In this document: positions 1 to 8,484 of the stretch, piece after piece
Numbering within the stretch: the first letter of the stretch is position 1
Layout of the letters: each line of letters starts with the position of its first letter
From: Stenotrophomonas acidaminiphila
GTDB lineage: Bacteria > Pseudomonadota > Gammaproteobacteria > Xanthomonadales > Xanthomonadaceae
Length of the DNA: 64,000 nucleotides
Direction: 5' to 3'
Assembly (NCBI RefSeq): GCF_001431595.1
Contig: NZ_LDJO01000013.1
Span: 1 to 64,000, forward strand
Translations under genes and position numbers: made by a program
The notes under the pieces: generated by a model
The model's database searches: none
Told to the model about the DNA's origin: nothing
The model's input: the letters and a program-made list of their open reading frames with translations, nothing else

Positions 1-1
1 G

Positions 2-1530
2 AAAGGCTGGCCGGTCCACCCCGCTGATTTCACTAAGCGGTATCTGCAACGCATAGGTGCCCAAGACGTTGATCATGGGCTCACTAGTAAGGATTCAGTG
101 TTTGCCAGGGTTCGGCTGCGTCATATGACGTTATCCCGCTTTGCTTTGCGCAGTAAGACGCTTGAGGGTGAGAACCTCCAGAACAATGTAGGCATGGCCT
201 CCTCGGCGCGATTTGCCCCGCTGGGTTACAGCTTCACTGAGGCGGACGAGCACTTCTCAACGACACCGCGGACCGGGCGGATTTCGCTTCGGGCGGATCG
301 CGCTGGGCATCTGGAACTAGTTAACTATGCCAGCAGTATCATTGATCGCCTGTACCCTCGTCCTGGAAGGCCGTCCTCCTCCCCTTTTCTGGCAGCTTTC
401 GCGCGACCGCTGGAGCTATCGGACCTGACGGCTAGTCCTACCCAATTTGCGGTTGATACCGCCATCCTTGGACAGGCCATCTTTGACGACAAAGTTATAC
501 GCTTGGTCAAGCGGGACGGAGGGGGTATAGAGAACTGCCAAAGGTAGAGATCGATCCGATACTTGCAGAGCTGACAGACGTCTTGGGGGTTACCAAAAGC
601 GCTGCCGGTAAACTGCTTATGTCCCAGCTTGCAACAGACGTCGAAGTGGGTGAACTGGTGATCAACAAATCACGAATCGCCCTGAAACGCCTGGCGTTAC
701 CTCTGCTCGCCGATGTCTACGTCGAGGACACCCAATTTGCTTCAGGGGCAGACGAAGGTCGCGTTCTGCTTAAGCAGTTCATCGACAAAGAAAACACATT
801 CATAATCCTGTTCGATCAGCTCCAGTTTGCTTACTTGGACGGCAGCCTTTACCAGGACAACTCCTTGGTGAACGGTGGCAGTCAGTTCCTGGGCTACCTC
901 TTCGCCAATGCAGAACTGGCTACTGTCACGGATGAGAAAGGTGCCTTTACCGTTGCCCATCATAATTTCGATTATGACTCTACGTTTGGTGCGGTACTAT
1001 CAACTGTCGCGCCCGAAGACGACATCATGGTCTGCGATGATCTCGGTGATGAATGGGCTGATTTTATCGGCTTCCGAACCGATCCAGCCTCCCCAAGAAT
1101 CACCTTCTACCATGCTAAGCACGGGGAGCTGACTCTCGGTGCCGGCGCGTTCCACGTTTCTGTCAGCCAAGCTATCAAAAACCTGGGTAATCTCAATTTG
1201 CCCGCACCAGCCATGGCCAAGAAATTCGCTCGATGGAATCGGTTTTATACTAACAACAGGGTGAAGACACGTATCCATCGCACATGCCGAGGTACGCCCG
1301 CTGACTCACGAACTGCCGTGGATTTCTGCAGAAATGCCCCTCACACCTTCAAGCGGGTGGCCATTGTGACCTCCTCGCTGAGCAAGGCCGCAGTTGAGCA
1401 AGCGTTCCAAGACATCGCAGCGGGTCACACTGCCAGCCCCTACTTTGTCCAGCTCTATTGGTTATTGTCGTCCTTCTTTTCAGCCTGCACAGAGGTCGGA
1501 GCTTTCGGCTGTGTGATATGTCAGGAATGA
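2..1530 (+). pseudogene. Frameshifted C-terminal part of a putative defence-type protein (nuclease-like motif)
   Basis: An open frame enters from the left edge and reads to a stop at 545-547. A second frame is open from 487 to 1530 and continues the same kind of protein. The two join naturally if one base has been lost in the GGAGGGGGT run at 518-526, so I read this as one frameshifted gene whose 5' end lies outside the window. The second half contains CDDLGDEWADFIGF followed by ITFYHAKHG, a D...(hydrophobic)xxK arrangement like PD-(D/E)XK nuclease domains, and ends with QLYWLLSSFFSACTEVGAF. Base composition is clearly lower in GC than everything downstream, which suggests horizontal acquisition. 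I cannot name the family. A restriction or anti-phage helicase/nuclease is an inference, and a sequencing error at the G run would make it an intact gene. Confidence 0.5.
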
Positions 1531-1867
1531 CGGCGTGCCCGGTTTGCCAATGACCAAAAACTAACTCCATAAAAGTTGCTTGCTGACACAAGCTATAATG
1601 GAAAGATATTTCGTCAACACTGTGGCCGTTATTGAGTGCAGCTAGCCATCCGGCTGCGCAAGATGATACGCAAGCCAAAAACGGGCCTGTCCTACATCCT
1701 GATCCAAGTGGCCTTCACCCTCTCCGACGGCGGATGTCTGCGCCGGGTCGATTGCCGCCGGCATAGGGGAAAGAGAGCCGTATTCAATTCGTTGGTGCTG
1801 TTGTTCGACGTAGCTGGCGTCGGTATTCGACTAGCGTGACTGAGAATGTCCCAACCAACCGGCGTTC
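1531..1867. other. Intergenic region without a supportable gene
   Basis: Short open frames exist on both strands (for example 1636-1839 plus), but none has a ribosome binding site, recognisable motif or typical codon use. Composition stays lower in GC than the chromosome to the right, so this looks like the decayed edge of the foreign segment. Confidence 0.5.
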
Positions 1868-1868
1868 C

Positions 1869-1953
1869 GTAGCCCGCGTGCCGGGGCAAGCCCGGAACCT
1901 ACGAGTGTGGATTCCCGCGGCCTTACACTTCGTAGATGCGGGCTTGCCCCGCA
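1869..1953. repeat. Inverted pair of GTAG-type REP elements
   Basis: Element 1 (1869-1902) starts with GTAG, ends with CTAC and contains CCGGGGCAAGCCCGG. Element 2 (1932-1953) reads GTAG followed by the palindrome ATGCGGGCTTGCCCCGCAT. On opposite strands both share the core GGGGCAAGCCC followed by CTACGA(A)GTG, so they are two copies in inverted orientation about 30 bp apart. GTAG-headed palindromes of this kind are the REP/SMAG family known from Stenotrophomonas. The pair lies directly downstream of the minus-strand kinase gene and may stabilise or end its mRNA. Confidence 0.7.
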
Positions 1954-1960
1954 TGCGCGT

Positions 1961-3085
1961 TCAGGCGGCCGCGTGCAGTGCGGCCAGCAGCGCCTGGCCG
2001 TGCGCGCTGCCGAACCATTGCGCATGTCCGAGCAGGAAGGGTTGCCAGGCCACGTCGGCGTTGGCGGTGGAGCCGGTGACGCCTTCGAAGTACTCCACTT
2101 CGGACAGCGCGAAGTCCAGGTGCACCACCGGCAGCAGGTCGGCCAGCAGGTGCATGCGCGTGGCGGACAGCGGCAGCACCTGGCGGTAGCCGTCGAGCAG
2201 TGTCAGCGCGGTATCGATGCGCACGGCGTCCGCGCCGCGTTCCAGTTCCAGCCAGGCGACCGCATTGCGCTCGATGGCGGTGGCCAGGTCGAACAGCGCG
2301 CTGGTGGGCGAGGCCAGGCCGAAGTCGAGCACGGTACTCACCGTGTCGCCCTGCCAGAGCAGGTTGGAGGCGTGCCAGTCGTTGTGCGCCCACAGCCGCG
2401 GTTCGTCGCGCAGGCGCTCGGCCAGGCCCGCATGCCAGGGCAGCACGATCCCGCGTAGTTGTTCCTCCCACGGAATGCGCGCCAGGTAGCGGGCAAGGCC
2501 GGGGCGGTTGCCCAGGTCGGCGATGAGCGCGGCGATGGGGTCGTGGCTGCGGATCAGGTCGTCGCGCGCCACCAGCAGGTGGGTGCCGCGCTGCGGGGCG
2601 TGGTAGCTGGCGGCGGCCTGGTGCAGGCGCGCCAGCATGCGCCCGGCGTCGCGAGCCTGGGTGACGTTGGTCAACGGTGTCCACGACACCGCGTCGCGAT
2701 ACAGGTCCTCGCCGTTGCCCGGTGTGTGCAGTTCGTAGGTCCAGCCGTCGTGTTCGACCGCGGTGGCGCCGTCGCGGTCGCGCAGCACCTGCACCACCGG
2801 CACGCCAGCGGAGGCCAGGTGGGCGATGAAGCGGTGTTCCTCGCCCAGTGTCGCCGCGTCGCGCACGCTGTGGTGGTGGCGCTTGACGAACACGCGCCCG
2901 GCCGCGCCCTCGACCAGCGCCGCGGCCGACAGCGGCCGCGGGCTGTGCCACAGCGCGGCAGCCGCGCCGTGCAGCTGCGGGAAGCGCCCCGCCAGCCATG
3001 CGATCTCGCGCGGGCTGATGGCGGGCCAGTCGGCCGGCACCTCGTCGTTGTTGAGGCCCTGGACGCGGTGGGAGGAAGCGGTCAT
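1961..3085 (-). CDS. APH-family phosphotransferase (protein-kinase-like fold)
   Basis: 374 aa, matching the aminoglycoside phosphotransferase / choline kinase fold. The catalytic loop is HNDWHASNLL (residues 234-243) and the metal-binding DFG is at 254-256. Residues near VFVKRHHH (66-72) probably supply the nucleotide-binding lysine. Members of this group phosphorylate small hydroxylated molecules such as homoserine, fructosamine, choline or drugs. The substrate cannot be told from sequence, and resistance should not be assumed. The gene stands alone, ends just before the REP pair, and has no strong Shine-Dalgarno at the chosen ATG. No signal peptide, so cytoplasmic. Confidence 0.8.
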   Translation of the reverse strand: MTASSHRVQGLNNDEVPADWPAISPREIAWLAGRFPQLHGAAAALWHSPRPLSAAALVEGAAGRVFVKRHHHSVRDAATLGEEHRFIAHLASAGVPVVQVLRDRDGATAVEHDGWTYELHTPGNGEDLYRDAVSWTPLTNVTQARDAGRMLARLHQAAASYHAPQRGTHLLVARDDLIRSHDPIAALIADLGNRPGLARYLARIPWEEQLRGIVLPWHAGLAERLRDEPRLWAHNDWHASNLLWQGDTVSTVLDFGLASPTSALFDLATAIERNAVAWLELERGADAVRIDTALTLLDGYRQVLPLSATRMHLLADLLPVVHLDFALSEVEYFEGVTGSTANADVAWQPFLLGHAQWFGSAHGQALLAALHAAA

Positions 3086-3251
3086 GGACGGGACAGCCGG
3101 TAATGCGGGGGAGTGCGGGGCGACAGGGTAGCGCGCGGCGCGCTGGCGGACGCCTTGGGGGAAAGGAACACGACCGTGCGGTGCAATCGGGCCTGGACTC
3201 TGGAGCCTGTGTTGTCCGGTGTAGGAGGTTGCCGCACAGGGCTATAGGAAA

Positions 3252-3266
3252 ACTACGTGCGGTAGT
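3252..3266. promoter_or_regulatory. Imperfect palindrome ACTAC-N5-GTAGT
   Basis: ACTACGTGCGGTAGT shares its arms ACTAC/GTAGT and the first seven bases with the 17-bp palindrome at 3620-3636 on the other side of the XRE gene. It could be a second weak operator or the remains of a hairpin behind the gene. Function is inferred only from the similarity. Confidence 0.35.
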
Positions 3267-3274
3267 GTCGGCGA

Positions 3275-3559
3275 TCAGCTTTTGCGCGACTTGCCGCGCC
3301 TGTATTCCTTGATCAGTTCCGCCAGCGCGTCGTCCTCGGCGAAGAAGTACGCCACCGGCAGGTCGAGCACCTCGGCGATGCGCTGCAGGGTCTGCAGGTC
3401 GGGCTGGTGTACGCCGGTTTCATAGCGGTTTACGCGGGTGCTGGCGACGAAATCGTCCAGTCCGGCCTTGATGCCGAGATTGCGCTGCGAGATGCCATAG
3501 GTCTCCCGCGCTTCGCGCAGACGCACGCTGTAGACGGGGAGCTCTCTTTTCTCGGACAA
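3275..3559 (-). CDS. XRE-family transcriptional regulator
   Basis: 94 aa with a single helix-turn-helix of the Cro/CI type: VRLREARETYGISQRNLGIKAGLDD ... STRVNRYETGVHQPDLQTLQRIAEVLDLPVAYFF, then a short charged tail. The longest frame begins with TTG at 3557-3559. A GTG about nine codons downstream (…YS-VRLREARE) is also a credible start, as XRE proteins usually begin close to this motif. The gene is divergent from the TonB receptor gene of the lasso island, and a perfect 17-bp palindrome lies about 60 bp upstream of it. The simplest reading is an autoregulated repressor that may also control the receptor/isopeptidase operon. The effector is unknown. Confidence 0.8.
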   Translation of the reverse strand: MSEKRELPVYSVRLREARETYGISQRNLGIKAGLDDFVASTRVNRYETGVHQPDLQTLQRIAEVLDLPVAYFFAEDDALAELIKEYRRGKSRKS

Positions 3560-3619
3560 GGCCGTGTACGTCCCGGGCTTCGGTGATCGAGAGCTTCCGG
3601 AAGGGCGCTTGACACCGAT

Positions 3620-3636
3620 ACTACGTTAAACGTAGT
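3620..3636. promoter_or_regulatory. 17-bp palindromic operator, probably for the XRE regulator
   Basis: ACTACGTTAAACGTAGT is a perfect palindrome with 8-bp arms around a central A. It sits between the divergent XRE and TonB-receptor genes and directly after a TTGACA hexamer (3609-3614). An uninterrupted dyad of this length in such a place is typical of a Cro/CI-type dimer site. A relative lies at 3252-3266. Confidence 0.65.
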
Positions 3637-3807
3637 GTGCGCATTGGGTTAATCAATGAACTATTCGCGTGCATGTGCTTTCACCCTCGGGTGGAGCGCG
3701 ACGCGGTACGGCAGGGCGACGGCGCCGGGGTAACGCACAGGCCACGCCCGGACACGGCATCGGGAACACCACGAAGGAATTGCCAGCACGGCCGACGGGC
3801 TCCGTCT

Positions 3808-3852
3808 GTGACCGAACACGTTGTGACGGAGCACGTCGTGATGGAGCGCGCC
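3808..3852 (+). repeat. Three imperfect 15-bp direct repeats upstream of the receptor gene
   Basis: Units GTGACCGAACACGTT, GTGACGGAGCACGTC and GTGATGGAGCGCGCC follow one another without spacer, 90-134 bp upstream of the receptor start. They could be repeated regulator sites or chance duplication. Confidence 0.5.
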
Positions 3853-3941
3853 CGCCCGTGGCCGGCCCGGTGTGCCCTGCGCCTGCGTCCCTGCACGGAC
3901 CGCACCCCCGAATATCCACCCTGGAAACCAAAGGACGCCGC

Positions 3942-6356
3942 ATGAAGACCCGTGCTTTACGCAACGCCATTTCCATCGCCCTGTTCGCCACGCTGCATGG
4001 CCATGCAGCCACGCTCCCGAACCCGGAACCGTTACCGGGCAGCCCCGATGCGGATGCGCAGCAGGACAGCGCGCAGCGCGAGGACGCCGCGGGGCAGGGC
4101 GCCGCCGCCGCGGGCACGCCGCCGGTGCAGGACGCGGCCGCGACCGAACTGGAGACGGTGACCGTCACCGGTACCCGGCTGCGGGGTGGCATCACGCCCT
4201 CGCCGGTGATCGCCATCGGCAGCGAGCGGATCCGCCAGGAAGGTTTCAGCACGCTGGGCGAGGTGGTGCGCAGCCTGCCGCAGAACTTCAACGGCGGGCA
4301 GAACCCGGGGGTCGTCAGCGCGACCGGCTCGGGCAACATGTACAACCAGAACGCAGGCGGCGGCTCCAGCCTCAACCTGCGCGGGATCGGCCCGGACGCG
4401 ACCTTGACCCTGCTCAACGGCCGGCGCCTGGCCTACGGCGGGTTGATGCAGGCGGTGGACATCAGCGCCATCCCGGTGGCCGCGGTGGAGCGCGTGGACA
4501 TCGTTGCCGACGGCGCATCGGCGATCTACGGCTCGGACGCAGTGGCTGGCGTGGGCAACGTGATCCTGAAGCGCGACATGGAAGGGGCGGTGCTCAGCGC
4601 CCGCTATGGACGCGCGGGCGGCGGTGGCCTGGACACGCGCGAGTACGACGCCACCGCCGGTACGACATGGAAGGACGGTGGCCTGATCGCGACCTTCCGC
4701 GATACCCGCGTCGACCCGATCGACGCCAGCGAGCGCTCGTACACGCAGCACATGGCCCGGCCCTTCGTGCTTTACCCCGGCGGCAGCACGCGCAGCGGGC
4801 TGGTGAGCGCCTACCAATGGCTGGGCGAAAGGACCGAACTGCGCCTGGATGCGCTGCGCACCGAGCGCGACCAGGTCTACTACCAGACCGGTCGCGGGCT
4901 CCATTACGACCAGCGCTCGGACAGCACAGCATGGTTCCTGGCGCCGTCGCTGGAGGTCGGGCTCGCGCACGGCTGGACCCTGCAGGCCGGTGCGGTGCGG
5001 GCCCGCGACGAGAACATCGGCCGGGCGTGGTTGGTCGTCGATGCCGGTGGCGACCCACGCCAGGTATCGGGCGTGTGCCGCTGCAACGAAAGCCGCTCGT
5101 ACGAAATCGGCGCCGAAGGGCCGTTGCTGGCACTGGGCGCGGGCGAGGTGCGACTGGCGGTGGGCGCCGGCTACCGCAGCAACGAACTGCTGAACCGCAA
5201 TCTGCTGTCCAATGCGCAGGCGCGCAGCCAGGACAGCAGCCGCTTCGCGTATGCGGAAGCGAACGTGCCGCTGCTCGGTGCGGGAACGGTGGCACCGGCG
5301 CGGCGGCTGGAACTGACCGCCGCCGCAAGGATGGAGGATTACGACAGCTTCGGCCGGGTGACCACCCCCAAGCTGGGGCTGCTCTATGCACCGGGCCGCG
5401 ACGTCACGCTCAAGGCATCGTGGGGCCGGTCGTTCAAGGCGCCGACGTTGAACGAGCGCTACGGCAGCCTGGTGGCCTACCTGGTGCCGCCGGCGATGAT
5501 CGGCGGCACGGGGTACGGTGCCGGCGACGCGGTGCTGTTGTCGTGGGGCAGCAACCCGCGGCTCGGCCCGGAACGGGCGACTACGCGCACCGTGTCGCTG
5601 GCCTTCCACCCGGACCGCGTGCCCGGCCTGCAGGCGGACCTGACCTGGTTCGACATCGATTACCGCGAGCGCGTGGTGCAGCCGTTCGCCGCCTTCGGCC
5701 AGGTGCTGAGCGATCCGGCGGTGGCCGAGTTCCTCGAGTTCTCGCCCACGCTGGAGCAGCAGGCCGCCCTGCTTGCCACCTACTCCGGCGGTTTCTACAA
5801 CTGGACCGGCAAGCCCTACGACCCCGCCAACGTGGTGGTCATCGGGCGGGGCGAGTACGTCAACGCGCGCACGCAGCGGATCAAGGGGCTCGATCTTTCC
5901 GGCGCATACGGGCGTGCGCTGGGCAGTGGCCACCTGGACCTGCGCGGTTCGGCGAGCTGGCTGGACAGCACCCAGCAGAACACGCCGGGGCAGGCGCCGT
6001 TCGACCTGGCCGGTACCATTTTCTATCCGGCCAGATTGCGCGGCCGGCTGAGGCTGGTGTGGAACGACGGCGGGTTCACCGCGTCCTCGTTCGCCAACTA
6101 CACCGGGGGCGCGACCTATCCGGCGTTGCGCCAGGACCTGGCCTCGTTCACCACCTTCGACCTGGCCCTGCAGTACTCCACCGCCCGGCGCAACAACACC
6201 CGCGCCGGTTTCGAGGTGGCGCTGTCGGTGCAGAACCTGCTCGATCGCGCGCCGCCGCTGTACCGGCCCGCGGCGGCGACCGACGTGCCCTACGACTCGA
6301 CCAACGCGTCGGCGATAGGGCGCTACGCCAGCCTCACCGTATCCCGGCGCTGGTAG
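3942..6356 (+). CDS. TonB-dependent outer-membrane receptor (lasso-island receptor)
   Basis: 804 aa from the ATG at 3942, which has AAGGA about 6 bases upstream. The longer open frame to the left has no such signal. Residues 1-23 form a signal peptide (ISIALFATLHGHA). A low-complexity linker precedes LETVTVTGTRLRG, the usual TonB-box-proximal motif. The plug domain follows (LGEVVRSLPQNFNG ... LNLRGIGPDATLTLLNGRRLA ... IPVAAVERVDIVADGASAIYGSDAVAGVGNVI) and then a 22-strand-type barrel. It lies 37 bp ahead of the lasso isopeptidase gene. In known proteobacterial lasso clusters this receptor/isopeptidase pair takes the peptide back up and cleaves it. That role here is inferred from context. Confidence 0.88.
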   Translation: MKTRALRNAISIALFATLHGHAATLPNPEPLPGSPDADAQQDSAQREDAAGQGAAAAGTPPVQDAAATELETVTVTGTRLRGGITPSPVIAIGSERIRQEGFSTLGEVVRSLPQNFNGGQNPGVVSATGSGNMYNQNAGGGSSLNLRGIGPDATLTLLNGRRLAYGGLMQAVDISAIPVAAVERVDIVADGASAIYGSDAVAGVGNVILKRDMEGAVLSARYGRAGGGGLDTREYDATAGTTWKDGGLIATFRDTRVDPIDASERSYTQHMARPFVLYPGGSTRSGLVSAYQWLGERTELRLDALRTERDQVYYQTGRGLHYDQRSDSTAWFLAPSLEVGLAHGWTLQAGAVRARDENIGRAWLVVDAGGDPRQVSGVCRCNESRSYEIGAEGPLLALGAGEVRLAVGAGYRSNELLNRNLLSNAQARSQDSSRFAYAEANVPLLGAGTVAPARRLELTAAARMEDYDSFGRVTTPKLGLLYAPGRDVTLKASWGRSFKAPTLNERYGSLVAYLVPPAMIGGTGYGAGDAVLLSWGSNPRLGPERATTRTVSLAFHPDRVPGLQADLTWFDIDYRERVVQPFAAFGQVLSDPAVAEFLEFSPTLEQQAALLATYSGGFYNWTGKPYDPANVVVIGRGEYVNARTQRIKGLDLSGAYGRALGSGHLDLRGSASWLDSTQQNTPGQAPFDLAGTIFYPARLRGRLRLVWNDGGFTASSFANYTGGATYPALRQDLASFTTFDLALQYSTARRNNTRAGFEVALSVQNLLDRAPPLYRPAAATDVPYDSTNASAIGRYASLTVSRRW

Positions 6357-6393
6357 GCCGGACGTGGCCCGGACCCATGGGGAGGACCCAACG

Positions 6394-8484
6394 ATGAACC
6401 CAGTGATGCGGTGGGCCCGGCGGCTCCTCGCGCCGGTGCTGGCCGGCATGCTGCTCGGCGGCGGGCTGCACGCACAGGGGGTTTCGCCGCGCCAGCTGGT
6501 GGAAGTCAGCGACCTGGGCGAACTGGCGGTCTCGCCCGACGGCAGTCACGTGGCGTTCCGGCTGCAGCGTGCGTCGGTCGAGCGCAACACCCACGACACC
6601 GCCTGGTACGTGCAGCGCATGGATGCGAGCGCCCCGGCACGCCGGGTGGGCGAGGGCGGCCAGCTGCTGCGCGAGTCGGATGGGGCATCGCTCGCCCCGG
6701 CCGGCGTGGCGTGGTCGCCGGATGGCCGCTTCATCTACTACCGCGCGCTGCTCGATGGTCGCGTCGCGGTGTGGCGGGCCCGTGCCGATGGTTCGGACGC
6801 GCGTGCGCTGACGCGCGACCCGGCCGACGTGCGCCGCTTCCGGCTCGCTGCCGATGGCCGGTCGCTGCGCTACAGCGTCGGCGCCACCCGCCAGCAGGTG
6901 CGCGACGCCGAGCAGGCCGAGTACGACCGTGGCATCCACATCGACCAGACCGTACCGCTGGGCCAGCCGTTGTTCCGCTCGGGGTATCTCGACCGGCGCG
7001 GCTCCACGCAGCGCCTGCTCGGCAGCGACGTGATCCGCTCGCCGTTGCTGGCTGGCGCTGCCGACCGCTGGCGCGAGATCGCGCTGGCGACGGGGCAGGT
7101 ACGGGACGTGGCCGGCGAGGACACCGCGTCGGCGTCGCCGCCGGGCTGGGTGGCGGCGTTCACGCCCTGGAAGCTGGCATGGGATGCGCATGCCCGCCGC
7201 GCCGCGATGCTGGTGCACGTGGGCGGGTGGCAGGGCGTGGGGCCGCGGCCGGACGTCGAGCTTGTGGTGGCCACGGGCAAGGGCAGGCGGCCGCTGCGCT
7301 GCCGCGATGCGCTGTGCACCGGGCAGCCGATCACCAGCGTGCAGTGGCGGCCCGGGCACGACGAGGTGGTGTTCACGCTGACCGACCCGGACGACAGCCA
7401 GGCCCAGTCCATCTTCCGCTGGGACATCGCCACCGGCCGGGTGGTCCTGGTGGTCCGCACCCCCGGGCTGGTGAACGGCGGGCGCGCGGCACCCGGCGGT
7501 TGCGGTGCGTCGGCCGCGGCGCTGGTGTGCGTCGCCGCGGACGCGCGCCATCCGCCGCGGTTGGAGCGGATCGATCTGGAATCAGGCGCCAGGCAGGTGC
7601 TGTTCGATCCGAATGCGGCATTGGCGGCGGAAATGGCGCACGTGCCGGTACAGCGCCTGCACTGGCAGGACGCGACGGGGCGCCGGTTCAACGGGCTGTA
7701 CTTCCCGGCCCGCCGCGCAGGCCATGGCCGGCCGCCGCTGTTCCTGACGTACTACCGGTGCACGGGCTTCGTCCGCGGCGGGGTCGGCGACGAGTGGCCG
7801 CTGGCGACCCTGGCCGATCGTGGCATCTCGGCGCTGTGCATCAATGCCCCGCCGAGCGTGCAGGACGCGGTCACCCGGTTCGAGACCGGCCGCCTGGCCA
7901 TCGAGAGCGTCATCGACCTGTTGTCGTCGCGTGGGGAAATCGATCGCGACAGCGTTGGCATGGGCGGGCTCAGCTACGGCACCGAGGTGACGGTGTGGAT
8001 GGCGATGAACTCGGACAGGCTGGCGGCCGCGTCGGTCAGCAGCATCGCCTTTTCCCCGCTCGCGTACACGCTGATGAGCCTGTCCGGCGATACGTTCTTC
8101 TCGCGCCTGCGCACTTACTGGCAGCTGGGCGACCCGGAAACGACGGCCGCGCAATGGAAGCGCCTGTCGCCGGTGTTCAACCTGCAGCGGATCGACGTGC
8201 CGGTACTGATGCAGCTGCCGGAGCAGGAGTACCTGCACACGCTCGACTATGCGGTTCCGCTGATCCGGGATGCGCGTGCGGACCTGTACGTGTACCCGAA
8301 CGAAGCGCACCAGAAGTTCCAGCCCCGGCACAAGCTGGCCGTGTACGAGCGCAACCTGGACTGGTTCCGGTTCTGGCTGCAGGGCATCGAGGACCCGCAC
8401 CCGTCCAAGGCCGGGCAATACGCGCGCTGGCGGGTGATGGCCGCCAGGCAGGATGCAGGGGACCGGGGGAACGCGCGTCGCTAG
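6394..8484 (+). CDS. Atxe2-family lasso peptide isopeptidase (S9 prolyl-oligopeptidase fold)
   Basis: 696 aa from ATG 6394 with GGGGAGGAC upstream. A signal peptide (LLAPVLAGMLLGGGLHAQ) sends it to the periplasm. The N-terminal half is a beta-propeller with repeated WSPDGRFIYY / RFRLAADGRSLRY blades. The C-terminal half is an alpha/beta hydrolase with nucleophile motif GMGGLSYG, whose serine is residue 527, and the catalytic-histidine motif NEAHQKF near residue 645. Family members such as AtxE2 hydrolyse the isopeptide bond of lasso peptides, and its nucleophile, as I remember, is also Ser527. The gene follows the TonB receptor, and its stop overlaps the stop of the convergent cyclase gene (8481-8484). 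Confidence 0.9.
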   Translation: MNPVMRWARRLLAPVLAGMLLGGGLHAQGVSPRQLVEVSDLGELAVSPDGSHVAFRLQRASVERNTHDTAWYVQRMDASAPARRVGEGGQLLRESDGASLAPAGVAWSPDGRFIYYRALLDGRVAVWRARADGSDARALTRDPADVRRFRLAADGRSLRYSVGATRQQVRDAEQAEYDRGIHIDQTVPLGQPLFRSGYLDRRGSTQRLLGSDVIRSPLLAGAADRWREIALATGQVRDVAGEDTASASPPGWVAAFTPWKLAWDAHARRAAMLVHVGGWQGVGPRPDVELVVATGKGRRPLRCRDALCTGQPITSVQWRPGHDEVVFTLTDPDDSQAQSIFRWDIATGRVVLVVRTPGLVNGGRAAPGGCGASAAALVCVAADARHPPRLERIDLESGARQVLFDPNAALAAEMAHVPVQRLHWQDATGRRFNGLYFPARRAGHGRPPLFLTYYRCTGFVRGGVGDEWPLATLADRGISALCINAPPSVQDAVTRFETGRLAIESVIDLLSSRGEIDRDSVGMGGLSYGTEVTVWMAMNSDRLAAASVSSIAFSPLAYTLMSLSGDTFFSRLRTYWQLGDPETTAAQWKRLSPVFNLQRIDVPVLMQLPEQEYLHTLDYAVPLIRDARADLYVYPNEAHQKFQPRHKLAVYERNLDWFRFWLQGIEDPHPSKAGQYARWRVMAARQDAGDRGNARR

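Larger units (their letters stand above)
3560..3941. other. Divergent intergenic region upstream of XRE and TonB receptor genes
   Basis: 382 bp. It holds the XRE-type operator at 3620-3636, a TTGACA hexamer at 3609-3614 just before it, and three imperfect 15-bp direct repeats at 3808-3852. The open frames passing through it lack start signals and motifs and are not called. Confidence 0.5.

Noticed and set aside
511-530. Programmed -1 frameshift in the G-rich run of the left-edge gene
   Set aside because: GGAGGGGGT is not a standard X-XXY-YYZ slippery site and no pseudoknot or stem is evident; mutation or sequencing error is simpler.
1636-1839. 67-codon open frame after the left-edge gene
   Set aside because: No ribosome binding site, no motif, and an overlapping frame of equal length on the other strand.
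1961-3085. Antibiotic-resistance call for the APH-fold kinase
   Set aside because: Only the general kinase motifs are visible; the fold covers many metabolic kinases and no mobile context supports resistance.
4032-6449. 805-codon open frame on the minus strand opposite the TonB receptor
   Set aside because: Shadow of a high-GC gene: no motifs, His/Gln/Arg-rich composition, while the plus strand encodes a complete receptor.
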